64,000 bases of DNA from Fen-1135 sp963705275 (GTDB taxonomy: Bacteria; Desulfobacterota; Syntrophia; Syntrophales; UBA2185). The DNA is taken from assembly GCA_963705275.1 (NCBI GenBank), contig OY970063.1, forward strand, positions 1-64,000, given 5' to 3'. Below, in pieces: positions 1-9,016 of this stretch. Position numbers and translations under genes: made by a program. How positions within the stretch are numbered: the first letter of the stretch is position 1; every line of letters begins with the position of its first letter. The notes under the pieces are model-generated. The model saw only the letters and a program-made list of their open reading frames with translations, was not told the DNA's origin and ran no database searches.

Positions 1-504
1 ATAGTGACCTCGAATGAGCTTTGCCGTTATTCTTGATTGATTGTTTCTTTCGCCTACAACTAAATAAGATCGCTAAGTTCATATTTTACGGATTATAGAA
101 TGTAATCTTTAACCGACATATCGCGATTGATCTAGTTTTTCATATTACTAGTTTATATTAGTATTTCCCTTGTAATAATTTGGCGATTGTTTTCTCTGAA
201 AAATCCTATCTCTGGATAAGACTTTTTGTAAAAAACCGTAAAATCGTCGGAATACTTTACAGCCTTAGGAAATATACTGTAACTAATTATAATTCTTATA
301 TTACAGTCAGATAAAATCTCTTTTCTCGGTTAAGAGTGTCGGATTTATTTACAATATATTTCTTCTGAAGTTACGTGCAAAATAACAAACTCCTTTAGAA
401 TAGAGTACTTAAATAATTGGCATCTTTTATGCAGCCATGTCTGTTGGTTTAGTGCGTTCGATTTCATTGAAATCATATGAAAGTTTGGAAGTCGGAGAAT
501 TCTG
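1..504. other. AT-rich intergenic region, nothing recognised
   Basis: This stretch is AT-rich and has stop codons in all frames. I see no credible coding region, RNA gene or strong terminator. It must contain the promoter of the lipoprotein gene at 505, but I could not assign boxes with confidence. Confidence 0.5.
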
Positions 505-909
505 ATGAGTGGTACAATGATGAAATTGTGTTTTCGTTTCTTCATTCTTCAAATCCTAATAATCCTGTTTATGATCCAGAGCTGTGGAAGCGGTTCAGGA
601 ACACAGAAAATTCAATTTCAGACAGAATACCAAGCAATTTTTCTCACCAGCGGTCAGGTATATTTTGGGAAGGCTGAGCTTGGGACAGATTATGTGACCT
701 TGAAGGATGTATATTACGTCCAGAGCCAAGTAAATCAGAAGACAAAGGAGGTCACTAATACACTTATAAAAAGAGGGAAGGAACCGCATGGCCCTGATAT
801 CATGCTGATCAGCAAGAATAATGTTTCATTTATCGAATCGGTGACTGCTGAGTCACAGGTAGCCAAGTTGATCAAGGAACAACAGAAGGCTGCAACGGCT
901 AAACAATAA
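505..909 (+). CDS. small secreted lipoprotein, function unknown
   Basis: The 134-residue product starts with a hydrophobic signal (residues 6-25) that ends in a lipobox-like FMIQSC, so Cys27 is probably lipidated and the protein membrane-anchored. The mature part contains QAIFLTSGQVYFGKAEL, a short motif I associate with small hypothetical envelope proteins of proteobacteria. No enzyme motif is visible. The ATG at 505 is supported by GGAG at 494-497 with 7-base spacing; ATGs at 517 and 520 are alternatives. It stands alone, about 120 bases upstream of the PEP-CTERM gene on the same strand. A real gene is likely; the function is unknown. Confidence 0.7.
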   Translation: MSGTMMKLCFRFFILQILIILFMIQSCGSGSGTQKIQFQTEYQAIFLTSGQVYFGKAELGTDYVTLKDVYYVQSQVNQKTKEVTNTLIKRGKEPHGPDIMLISKNNVSFIESVTAESQVAKLIKEQQKAATAKQ

Positions 910-1028
910 CGGAGTAAATAATGTCCACATACTTAGGATTAAAATATGGGAACAAAAATTGAGATGAAATACTCTCTAATAGAGGAACTCATATTTAGTT
1001 ATGGTTTCAGTCCATGGAGGTGATAAAA

Positions 1029-2689
1029 ATGAGTGGCAAAATTGAAACAATTTCTTTGAAGTCGATCAGCCTCTTCATATTGACAGCAATTTTCCTTGCT
1101 CTCTTGATATTCTCTCCATGCCATGCGGACACCTATTTATGGATTGGTGGCACAGGTTCATGGGATAATCCTTCCAACTGGAATCCTACTGGCGTCCCAT
1201 CCAAAAACGTTGATCAAGCCTTTTTGACACAATCAGATGGGATTAATAGGACCGTGAGTTTCAGTAATCCCAATGACGATTTTAATGTCGGTTATATAAG
1301 AGTCGATGCCACCGGTTCGGGTAGAATGACTCTTTCACAATCCCAGGGTAATCTCTATTCTGATATGGATGTAGGTTATTATGGCAAGGGCATCGTAAAC
1401 CAATCCGGGGGATTACATTATGGTTCTGGGGGTCTCCAGCTCGGCTATAAATCTACAGGAATTGGTATCTACAATTTAAGTAACGGAGTACTAAGAATTA
1501 CCGGTTCTGAAGTGATTGGAGGATCTGGCATCGGCATCTTTAACCAGAATGGAGGGAGCCATTCTACCGACTCTAGGTTCGTATTAGGTAGTTTGAAGGG
1601 AAGCATCGGGACTTACAATTTGCTCTCAGGCAGTTTGATGTCGGTCCAAATAATGAAGCGATTGGCGGATCTGGAACGGGCATATTTAATCAAAGCGGAG
1701 GGACTAATCGTGGTATGGGTTGGATTTCTCTCGGAGGAGGATATGATTCCGGAGACGGCAAAGGTACATATAATCTAAGTGGAGGTTCTCTTAGCTTTAG
1801 GGATGAGTATATAGGCTCTTCCGGTACCGGAGTATTTAACCAAACTGGGGGAACAAACACCGTTCAAACCATAACCATCGCAGAAAATCCCGGCAGTTCA
1901 GGAAAATATAGTCTTTCAGGTGGTACCCTTACAGCTAGTAATATAGTCAATAACGACAGGTTCAATTATTCTGGGGGAAATCTAAATCTGGGGACTCTCA
2001 CCAACAATGGTGTGACCTCATTGAGCGGCACCGGCACACGCACCATAAATGGCGATATCGTCAACAACGGGACATTCAAGACCACCCTTACAACCGCATC
2101 CTACACAGGAACCTTTACCAACTATGGAGGTTACATCAGCACCGCCTCCGCCCAGTATTTCAATAACCTTGTTATCAGCCAGAGTGGTTATCTCTCAGAT
2201 CGCTTTGCAAGCAGTTGGTATATAAACGGGAATTTTGTGAACTCCAGCCTTCGGAACATTGATTGGAATACCTCCTATTCTTACTTGAACTTCTTAACCG
2301 GGGTTAATTCTAAACATGATATGTATTTAACCGGAGCGGATCACGGTGCCATGCTGTCAGGATATAACAATAATTTTTCATGGGGTATCTTGAATCTTAA
2401 CGGGAGTCAACTCAACCTTTATGATGGGAACGACGCGCCAGGTGCTTCCCTGTATTTAGGAAGGATATCTGGACTTGATATAGATGGCCGTCTGATCAAG
2501 AACATCTACGGTGATGGGTTTAATATTTACTATTTGGCCGAATTGAATAGCCCCCTTGGAGGTTTGACTTATGACCTCATGAACGGCGGTCATCTTATTC
2601 CAGTTAGCACCCCTGAACCTACCACTATCCTACTTCTTGGACTTGGACTTATTGGGTTGGCTGGAGTCAGGAGAAAGTTTAAAGAGTAA
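1029..2689 (+). CDS. PEP-CTERM repeat protein, one-base frameshift
   Basis: The exported protein has an N-terminal signal (hydrophobic run ending near SPCHA), then about 450 residues of autotransporter-like repeats built on YNLSGG and GSGTGIFNQSGGT, and a C-terminal PEP-CTERM sorting signal: TPEPTTILLLGLGLIGLAG followed by Arg-Arg-Lys. PEP-CTERM proteins are processed by exosortase and are usually surface or matrix components. The reading frame changes near 1637, where TTGAT replaces an expected TTGGAT; restoring one G gives a continuous protein of about 553 residues. I choose the ATG at 1029 because GGAGGTGAT (1016-1024) sits just before it. A strong hairpin terminator follows. Whether the break is real or a read error cannot be decided here. 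The reduced PrsK/PrsR-like pair near 9-10.7 kb may be functionally related, as an inference. Confidence 0.75.
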
Positions 2690-2713
2690 AATAATTTTTT
2701 ATTTTCATAGGAG

Positions 2714-2745
2714 AGGCAGGGTTGATTAGCCCTGCCTTTTATTTT
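2714..2745 (+). terminator. rho-independent terminator after PEP-CTERM gene
   Basis: A perfect 8-bp stem (AGGCAGGG at 2714-2721, CCCTGCCT at 2730-2737) closes an 8-base loop and is followed by a T-rich run. It lies 25 bases after the stop of the PEP-CTERM gene. Confidence 0.85.
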
Positions 2746-2914
2746 GGGAAGATTGAGGATTACTGGTCGTACTATCGAACTTGATGCTAATGTTGGATTT
2801 TGAGGACTTCAGGAAATTATGCGTACAATCGAATTCGGCATTTATACGTCACGCAGGTCTGTTTTTCCATAAAATTCAAACGCGAATAGCAGGGTCAGCC
2901 TCGATTTTCACATT

Positions 2915-3328
2915 TCATTGAATGCTCTTGAATATCCCATCTATTTTAGCCATCAGTTCGTCAGGCGTTACCGGCTTGGCAATAAAATTTCTTCCTCCTA
3001 TGACTCCCTCTTGTGATTGAACCTGCTGTCTTGATGCGATGGCCGTGATGAACAATACGGGGATCTTCCGTGTTTTGGGGTTCTCAAACAATAGTTCCGC
3101 CACCTGACCGCCGCCCATTTCCGGCATAATTATGTCCAGAAGAATTAAATCAGGACGCTCCTTCGAAGCCAGGACCAAGCCGCTGCTTCCGCTCGTAGTT
3201 GTCAGAACCTCAAATCTCCCGGTCTTTTCGAGGTTGAGCTTGACGAAAAAACAGAAATCTTCTTCGTCATCTATGAGCAATATTTTCTTCTTTTCAGGCG
3301 CTGCTTTTGATTTAATTTGTTCTGTCAT
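2915..3328 (-). CDS. single-domain response regulator (receiver)
   Basis: A CheY-like receiver of 137 residues. It has the acidic pair in LLIDDEEDF, the phospho-acceptor Asp in LILLDIIMPEMGG, the Thr/Ser switch region in VLFITA and the conserved Lys in IAKPVTPDEL. There is no output domain, so it probably acts by protein interaction or in a phosphorelay. The frame stays open upstream to 3406, but the ATG at 3328 is preceded by a good GGAGAA site and removes the overlap with the kinase gene. It is the last gene of a minus-strand run with the two kinases, 40 bases after the nearer one, which is its likely cognate kinase. Confidence 0.85.
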   Translation of the reverse strand: MTEQIKSKAAPEKKKILLIDDEEDFCFFVKLNLEKTGRFEVLTTTSGSSGLVLASKERPDLILLDIIMPEMGGGQVAELLFENPKTRKIPVLFITAIASRQQVQSQEGVIGGRNFIAKPVTPDELMAKIDGIFKSIQ

Positions 3329-3368
3329 AATGTTCTCCTCTATTGGTGGATTGGAATCGCCCACATTG

Positions 3369-4292
3369 TTATACGGTATCGCCGGCGGGCAATGCGATGA
3401 TGACACGCGTGCCTCCTCCAGATTCGCTCTCTATCCGTACGGTCCCATGGTGTTTATCGATGATCCCTTTTACGATAGAAAGTCCTAAACCCGCATTCCC
3501 CTGGCCGTCTTTGGTAGTATAGAAGGGATCAAAGACTTTTTCAATTTTATCTTTCGGGATTCCGCACCCGGTGTCAGCAATCGTTATCTGCAGTTGGCTT
3601 TTTCCGGGTGCACTCTCAACTTTTTCAGCGGTAATGGTGATGGTGCCTCCGTCCTCTATGGCATCAATGGAATTTAACAGGAGGTTGAGAAATACCTGTT
3701 TGATCTGATTCCCGTCCACCGTCACTTTCGGCAAACCGGGAGAGAGATGTTTAACAAGCTTTATATGCTTTAATTTCAATTGGTGTTCTATAAATGACAG
3801 CGTCTCTTCAATCACGGGCGAGATCTGCACTTGTTCGGTCTGAATCGGCATCTGACGCGTAAAACTAAGGAGCCCCTTTATGATATCATCAGCCCGGAAT
3901 GCAGATCTCTTAATCCTATCCATGACATTCGTAATTTGAATATCAGAGTCAGTGGATGCGCGCAGGTACTCCACACCCTGGATAATGATCGCAAGAGGAT
4001 TTTTCACTTCATGGGCAATACCGGCAGCTACAATGCCCAATGCTGCTAACTTCTCGGATTGGATCAGTTGCTTTTGCGTCCTTTCCTTCTCTTCAAGTGC
4101 TGCTTTGCGGGAGTTGATGAGGGTTTGGGTAAAAATTCCGTATGTGATGACAAGACAGGCAACGAGCACACGAGTCATTATCTGATTGGATACCAGAGAA
4201 TCTATGATCCAGTATATTATTATCATGAAAAGAGCAATTAATATCAGACCATTGCGTTCTATGTGCTGGCGAAGAGTGTATTCTTTTACCAT
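3369..4292 (-). CDS. membrane sensor histidine kinase
   Basis: The 307-residue kinase has two N-terminal membrane segments (about residues 14-31 and 39-58) with almost no periplasmic part, a short linker, then HisKA and HATPase domains. The H-box is GIAHEVKNPLAII, the N-box LNLLLNSIDAI and the G1 box ADTGCGIP, followed by FDPFYTTK and GLGLSIVKGI. With so little extracellular sequence it probably senses a membrane or cytoplasmic cue. The catalytic half is very similar to that of the GAF-containing kinase next door, so the two look like a local duplication. It is followed by the receiver gene. Confidence 0.88.
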   Translation of the reverse strand: MVKEYTLRQHIERNGLILIALFMIIIYWIIDSLVSNQIMTRVLVACLVITYGIFTQTLINSRKAALEEKERTQKQLIQSEKLAALGIVAAGIAHEVKNPLAIIIQGVEYLRASTDSDIQITNVMDRIKRSAFRADDIIKGLLSFTRQMPIQTEQVQISPVIEETLSFIEHQLKLKHIKLVKHLSPGLPKVTVDGNQIKQVFLNLLLNSIDAIEDGGTITITAEKVESAPGKSQLQITIADTGCGIPKDKIEKVFDPFYTTKDGQGNAGLGLSIVKGIIDKHHGTVRIESESGGGTRVIIALPAGDTV

Positions 4293-4380
4293 CGTGCGTC
4301 TAGCCTCTCCGGACGCAATATAATGCGTGCTTCCGGAACTGTAACGCGAATACAGAGATTTGTGTGGTACACACGGCCGT

Positions 4381-5946
4381 TTAGTCTATTGGAGTCACTG
4401 GTAATTCGATAACGACCTGGGTTCCTTCGTGAGGCTTACTATCTATCCGAATAGTAGCTTGATGCTTATCAATTATGCCTTTTGTGATGGAGAGTCCCAG
4501 ACCCGTGTTTCCCAAATTATCCTTTGTCGTGAAAAAAGGATCGAACACCTTCTCAATCTTGTCCGCCGGGATGCCGCATCCCACATCAGCAAAAGAGATC
4601 TGGAGATACGGCTCTCCAGCCTCATTTTTTATCTGCCGGACGGCAATCGTGATCGTTCCACCGTCCTTCATGGCCTCTACGGAGTTCAGGAGAATATTGG
4701 CGAATGCCTGTTTCATTTGATCGCTGTCAATACTTACCAGTGGTGCATTTGGCGAGTATTGCCTGATTACTTTTATATGTTTGGCATCTATCTGATGCTC
4801 TACAAATGAGAGGGTCTCCTCAATTATGGGTATGATCTCCGCTTTCTCTGTCTGAATTGATATCTGGCGCGTGAAACTCAGCAGCCCTTTCACTATAGTG
4901 TCCGCCCGCTGTGCGGATTTCTTGATTCTTTCCACGACGTCAGCCACGAGAGTATCAGAGCCGGAGGATGTTTTCAAAAATTCGATGCCCTGGATAATAA
5001 TTGCAAGAGGGTTTTTTACCTCGTGGGCAATACCGGCGATAAATGTGCCTACAGTGGCTAATTTTTCCGCCTGCATCAGCTCTGCATGAAGTTTCTTCTG
5101 GATTTCCTCTGCACGTTTACGATCAGTAATTTCTTGCTGCAATTTGATATTTCGCTCTTCTATATCTGCTATATAATCTGCGATTTGTGATTGAAGCAAC
5201 TCATTCTCGAGAGTTAATTTGATATCAATAAGCATGGTTGATAAAAGATTTTCGTCCTTGGCATCAAACGACCCTTCTGATTTCTTACGCGATAGATTCA
5301 CCACGGCTGTGACATCGCCCTTATGTCTCGCATAAATGGGTATACTGATAAATGAGGGCGAACCGTATTTGGGATCATTTTTCTTCTTGGTTCTCGGATC
5401 ACTTTCGATATCTTTCACGAGGAGGGGTTTTCCTTCGGTAATTGCGTGCTTAATAACAGAGTCCTCGATGTTGATGTATTGGCCCTTTTCCAAACCCTCT
5501 ATGCCCCTCGATCCGACAAGGCGAAGGCGTTTCGTTTTGGGATCGACAACGAATGACGAGCCGATCTGGGAATTTGTCACTGTGAGCGCGGCATCAAGAA
5601 AATTATTAAGAAGTACTTCGAAGTCACTGTTTTGGAAAGCTTTATTTGCAAGATCTTTGATGGCCGTAAGCTCTATGTTGCTCTGGGAGGCCTGCTGCTT
5701 CAGTTCTTTTATAATAGATTCCGCGGCAGAGAAGACGTTGTCGAATATATTGAAAAGGATGTATAAACCGGTGAGGTAGATGAGAAAAATGAGGACAAAG
5801 AGTGTGCTTACATATGGACTGAAAATTAATTCCGCTTGAAGATACATGTATAGAACGATCAATGCCGGAAATGCAATAATCGACGATCCCACGAGGACAA
5901 ATTTTCTTTTTACATCCCTGTTTATCGTTCTGAATCTTTCATCCAC
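4381..5946 (-). CDS. membrane sensor histidine kinase with GAF domain
   Basis: The 521-residue protein has two N-terminal membrane helices (about residues 17-35 and 46-66), a coiled stretch, a GAF domain (about residues 95-250), a second coiled linker and HisKA/HATPase domains. The catalytic motifs are GIAHEVKNPLAII, NILLNSVEAM, ADVGCGIP and GLGLSITKGI. GAF domains bind small ligands or detect redox state; the ligand cannot be read here. A GTG start at 5946 is preceded by GAGGGG. It lies 88 bases upstream of its paralogue at 3369-4292 on the same strand, so two kinases may feed one receiver. Confidence 0.87.
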   Translation of the reverse strand: MDERFRTINRDVKRKFVLVGSSIIAFPALIVLYMYLQAELIFSPYVSTLFVLIFLIYLTGLYILFNIFDNVFSAAESIIKELKQQASQSNIELTAIKDLANKAFQNSDFEVLLNNFLDAALTVTNSQIGSSFVVDPKTKRLRLVGSRGIEGLEKGQYINIEDSVIKHAITEGKPLLVKDIESDPRTKKKNDPKYGSPSFISIPIYARHKGDVTAVVNLSRKKSEGSFDAKDENLLSTMLIDIKLTLENELLQSQIADYIADIEERNIKLQQEITDRKRAEEIQKKLHAELMQAEKLATVGTFIAGIAHEVKNPLAIIIQGIEFLKTSSGSDTLVADVVERIKKSAQRADTIVKGLLSFTRQISIQTEKAEIIPIIEETLSFVEHQIDAKHIKVIRQYSPNAPLVSIDSDQMKQAFANILLNSVEAMKDGGTITIAVRQIKNEAGEPYLQISFADVGCGIPADKIEKVFDPFFTTKDNLGNTGLGLSITKGIIDKHQATIRIDSKPHEGTQVVIELPVTPID

Positions 5947-6060
5947 AATGGCACCCCTCTTGCTCGTGAGCTAAATGATTGTTACTCTTAGCTCAAAACG
6001 GCCCTAGACGCAAAGATTTTTATGAAAAAAAATTGGGTATATACGGGGAATAAATCATTA

Positions 6061-6501
6061 TCAGGGGGACTTCACGAGATGCTTGAAAGGATTCTTTATT
6101 GAAATGCCTTTGATCTTTTGGCTGTCGGTCAAATCTTCTGTTAGCAGAAGTGCGGCGCCACTTCTGATTGCGGCTTGGATTAAAAGAGAATCCCAGAAGG
6201 AATAGTTATAACGGATGTGAATATCAATTGCTTCTAACAGGGAGTTTTTGTCATTGATGATGATATCCCATTTAAGTAAATCAGAGACGATCTCTCTGGC
6301 CAATCCTGCGTCCATTGGTTTTGGAATTTTCTTGGTGACGCTCACAAAGAATTCCTGCAGAACCTGTGTACTGAGAATGCCATCTTTTGTATCCCATAAG
6401 TCGATGACAATTCTTTTCGCAACTTCATGCTTTCGTCCTGCCGAGACGTCAAAGGCATAAACCAGAATATTTGTATCAAGAAAACATTTATCGCCTGGCA
6501 T
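6061..6501 (-). CDS. PIN-domain toxin, VapC-like
   Basis: The 146-residue protein carries the PIN RNase acidic residues: Asp in FLDTNILVYAFD, Glu in LQEFF, Asp in FWDSLLIQAA and Glu-Asp in LLTEDL. PIN toxins of this kind cleave RNA, and an upstream antitoxin normally inhibits them. The ATG at 6501 overlaps the 3' end of the antitoxin gene by 14 bases, typical translational coupling. Family membership is clear; the RNA target is unknown. The antitoxin is frameshifted while the toxin frame is intact, which is odd if both are expressed. Confidence 0.85.
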   Translation of the reverse strand: MPGDKCFLDTNILVYAFDVSAGRKHEVAKRIVIDLWDTKDGILSTQVLQEFFVSVTKKIPKPMDAGLAREIVSDLLKWDIIINDKNSLLEAIDIHIRYNYSFWDSLLIQAAIRSGAALLLTEDLTDSQKIKGISIKNPFKHLVKSP

Positions 6502-6735
6502 GAAGTTCTTCCCTTGAAATTTTCAGGCGTCCTTCAGTGCCGAGATCAAGCCCCACCTTAAGAAGATTCAATTGGCTTCGCTTTGCCTTCTTATATCCGC
6601 TCTCTTCATTTACTTTTTCTTCGAGTGCTTCCCTCAAAAGCTGGCACTCAATGATTTATCTGCTTTCGTGGCCACGGCTTTGGCCTTCCTCAGTAATGGC
6701 TTTGGTAAAGACAAGGTCACATTCTGCCTTTCCAT
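6488..6735 (-). pseudogene. antitoxin partner of PIN toxin, frameshifted
   Basis: From the ATG at 6735 (AAGGAGG at 6742-6748) the frame reads MERQNVTLSLPKPLLRKAKA and then stops prematurely after SLSASF. One frame over it continues QLLREALEEKVNEESGYKKA and ends with EELHARR before a stop at 6488-6490 inside the toxin start. Restoring one base near 6641-6646 gives a continuous 82-residue protein. The N-terminus looks like a ribbon-helix-helix DNA-binding antitoxin (basic strand and helices) with a charged toxin-binding tail. Position, overlap and size all fit an antitoxin. Sequencing error or real loss are both possible. Confidence 0.7.
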
Positions 6736-6758
6736 ATACAGCCTCCTTCCATGTTTAT

Positions 6759-6797
6759 CACGTAAATACGTGTAACATGAGATGACATGTCTGTCAA
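6759..6797 (-). promoter_or_regulatory. candidate promoter/operator of the toxin-antitoxin pair
   Basis: On the minus strand TTGACA (6797-6792) is followed after 17 bases by a weak -10 (TACACG). Overlapping it are two inverted repeats: CACGTA-AA-TACGTG at 6759-6772 and ACATG-N6-CATGT at 6775-6790. Palindromes on the promoter are usual where an antitoxin represses its own operon. The sites are seen directly; the role is inferred. Confidence 0.5.
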
Positions 6798-6962
6798 CTA
6801 CTTAAAATGCACATGTAATCGCTGGATTAAATAATCGATAGTGAGGCGATTTATCTATAGATCATGTGGAAAAAGTGAAGACATCTAATGAAAGAGACAT
6901 CAATTTCATGCCTGCGGCCAGGTTATTAGAGGTGTCACCGTTGCGAATCTTCATTATCGAGC

Positions 6963-8087
6963 TTATGGGTTGGGGTTTGTATTATCGCTTAAGTGCACAG
7001 GCAGCCCTGTAATTTGAACCTTGCCGTCTCGACCATAAATCCCCGCTCCATTCCAGTCCGTGTTGCCCGCGTCAGTTGGGGACTATGCGACATATTGAAG
7101 GTAATAGGAGTGCCGCATGAGCACGACAGTTGTGCAGTGGCGAATCAGTATAAAAAGATAGTGCATTTCCCTGGTAGAGATCAAGATATCCTCCGGTATT
7201 GTACTCGTTATAGCACGCGGCCTGTGCCAGCGAGCTTGACATACTTGTAGCACACCCGTATAATTCTGTATTCTGATCTTTGTTTTCTGTGTCCCGCATA
7301 CCTTATTGAATAATTCGCCGTATGTGAGCTCGGAAACGAGGTTCGCATACGTATTGTCATTTGCTCTTCCGGCCATTTCATACTCCCGCGGCGAGCCTGC
7401 AATGTTCTTGCCGGTCAATCCTGCCGGGGCACTGAAGGAACTGTCAATGGGAGTTTCGCTGATGGCCAAAGCGGCAATTCCATAGCCCTGGCCTGCTGCG
7501 CCGATCTGGCCGTTATCGGCCCCGTCATTTTGGTTCGTAACACAAGGCACGCGCAGTACGCCCGTATCCGTTGCATGGGACAGATGTTCAAATAAGACAC
7601 CACAGAACGTATCCTGAGTGGTATTCGTCAGTCCGCCCTGCGCGCCTCCGGCTGTATCATAGCTGATGTCGTACCGGAACACATTGCCGAAGGAATCCTT
7701 GCCTCTCGGCAACTGGAGTTGGAGGGTTTGATAAGGGACATAACAAGGTGGATTTGCACAAACACAAGCACCGGGATTGTTGGGGTTTGATATACCTGTG
7801 TTGTTTGGGGGTATCGTCGTATCGGAACATGGAAGCCTGCCGTTGGCTATGGCAAAATTAATGACGGAAGTTTTGATATTGTCCAGGTTGGTTTTCGTGG
7901 TGGATAGCCTTGTGCTATCTATAGATGATCGCCAGATTGTGAAGCCGGCCCCCACGATCAATCCGATTATGATGAGGACCATGGAAAGCTCAATCAGCGA
8001 AAAGCCTTGATGGGAAGTCAGTCTTAATAGGCGCCTGGGCAAATCTGCTCGAAGAAGTATTCGTTCACTTTTTTTTGTGCCAATCAT
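6963..8087 (-). pseudogene. prepilin-like pseudopilin, frameshifted C-terminus
   Basis: The N-terminus has a basic leader, then the type IV prepilin motif GFSLIELSMVLIIIGLIVG, with cleavage after Gly and Glu at +5, so it is a substrate of prepilin peptidase and the pilus machinery. The next 240 residues read cleanly (Cys-rich, with CVCANPPC). Below about 7300 the meaningful translation shifts frame about three times: YGCATSMSSSLAQAACYNEY, then TPITFNMSHSPQL, then GNTDWNGAGIYGRDGKVQIT ending at a TAA at 6963. The total length is again a multiple of three from the start, consistent with three small indels in one direction. Taken literally, the product stops at 7083. It lies downstream of the other prepilin gene but beyond a terminator. 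Confidence 0.65.
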
Positions 8088-8130
8088 TAATGAGCCTCTT
8101 CGCCAATGAAAAGACTTTCAGACAATAACG

Positions 8131-8184
8131 AGGAGAAAAAAATAAAGGACAGATAAGGGGAGGTGAATGGTCCCCTTATCTGTC
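8131..8184 (-). terminator. strong rho-independent terminator between prepilin genes
   Basis: A perfect 14-bp stem (8148-8161 with 8171-8184) closes a 9-base loop. On the minus strand it is followed by a T-rich tract (8147 down to 8131). It ends the transcript of the prepilin gene at 8273-8911 and separates it from the second prepilin gene. Confidence 0.85.
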
Positions 8185-8272
8185 GAATAATGAAAAGAAG
8201 TGGTAACAGTGGGATAGCGGCCGGCAATGTATTAAGTATCAACTACGCGGACCGCTGTCCCGTGAATTTCGT

Positions 8273-8911
8273 TTATAGCTTGAATTCAAGCTGGAAGACA
8301 CCACTGGTAGCCGGCATATAGTTTGCCGTTCCCCTGATGGTTCCGGTTGCCGCACCTAAACCCGTCCCCAGGTTTCCGTCGTCAAATTGCTGGTCGATGA
8401 GCTTGCATACGTCATACGGCACGTTTTGGAAATGGATCCAGTGAGCCAGAAGTGCCGGCGCCAGGGGCGCGTTGAAATAGCTGATGGCAATTGCGCCGCC
8501 ATAGGGATGCGTTGGGTTGGTAAAGCCGCTCCCCGTAAGAATACCGGACTGTCTCAATTCGGCCCAGAGATCGCACTGTTCCGTACCCGTTGCAGCACAG
8601 GCGAAATTGGCGGCTGTGCTCGCGGCACCCGCTGCTATCAGGGCATTGCCGTTGCCGTTTGTAACGGCTGGTGCTGTAAATTTAGTTGCTGCTTGCGGGT
8701 CGTCACCCGGATAAAACTGATATCTGTCGAAGTAGGTATAAACTGCTGCAGCGACCTCCTTTTGTAGATTGAACGTTCTCTTGATCTTCGCGTTCGTGAT
8801 AAGTTCCTGTCCCTTGATGATACCGGCAAGAATGAGGCCGATGATTACCAGCACGATAGCCAGTTCAACAAGAGTAAAACCTCTTTCACGTCCCTTTTTA
8901 TAAATCAGCAT
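8273..8911 (-). CDS. type IV prepilin-like protein
   Basis: The 212-residue protein begins with a short basic leader, MLIYKKGRERG, then FTLVELAIVLVIIGLILAG: the class III signal with cleavage after Gly and Glu5. After the hydrophobic helix comes a globular domain with QKEVAAAVYTYFDRYQFYPG and several cysteines. It may be a major or minor pilin of the assembly system encoded upstream on the same strand. An excellent AAGGAGG (8919-8925) precedes the ATG. Upstream lie a perfect -10 box and tandem 11-bp repeats; downstream a strong terminator, so it has its own transcript, as expected for an abundant pilin. Confidence 0.85.
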   Translation of the reverse strand: MLIYKKGRERGFTLVELAIVLVIIGLILAGIIKGQELITNAKIKRTFNLQKEVAAAVYTYFDRYQFYPGDDPQAATKFTAPAVTNGNGNALIAAGAASTAANFACAATGTEQCDLWAELRQSGILTGSGFTNPTHPYGGAIAISYFNAPLAPALLAHWIHFQNVPYDVCKLIDQQFDDGNLGTGLGAATGTIRGTANYMPATSGVFQLEFKL

Positions 8912-8944
8912 ATTGACCTCCTTGTCTTCTTCTGCAAATAGGCG

Positions 8945-8976
8945 ATTATAGTCCTATGCGTCAATTATGCGTCAAT
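8945..8976 (-). promoter_or_regulatory. prepilin promoter with tandem 11-bp repeats
   Basis: On the minus strand a TATAAT box (8950-8945) lies just downstream of two perfect, adjacent copies of an 11-bp unit; on the plus strand TATGCGTCAAT occurs at 8955-8965 and 8966-8976. Each copy contains TTGACG on the minus strand, giving a possible -35 with long (19-base) spacing. One helical turn between copies suggests binding of a regulator on one DNA face. The neighbouring two-component pair is a natural candidate, as inference only. Confidence 0.5.
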
Positions 8977-9016
8977 TAAAGGGTTATAAGCAGGAATTAT
9001 CAAGTGTAAAAGAATT

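Noticed and set aside
3329..3406. N-terminal extension of the response regulator
   Set aside because: The ATG at 3328 has a good ribosome site and starts a normal receiver; the extension overlaps the kinase gene.
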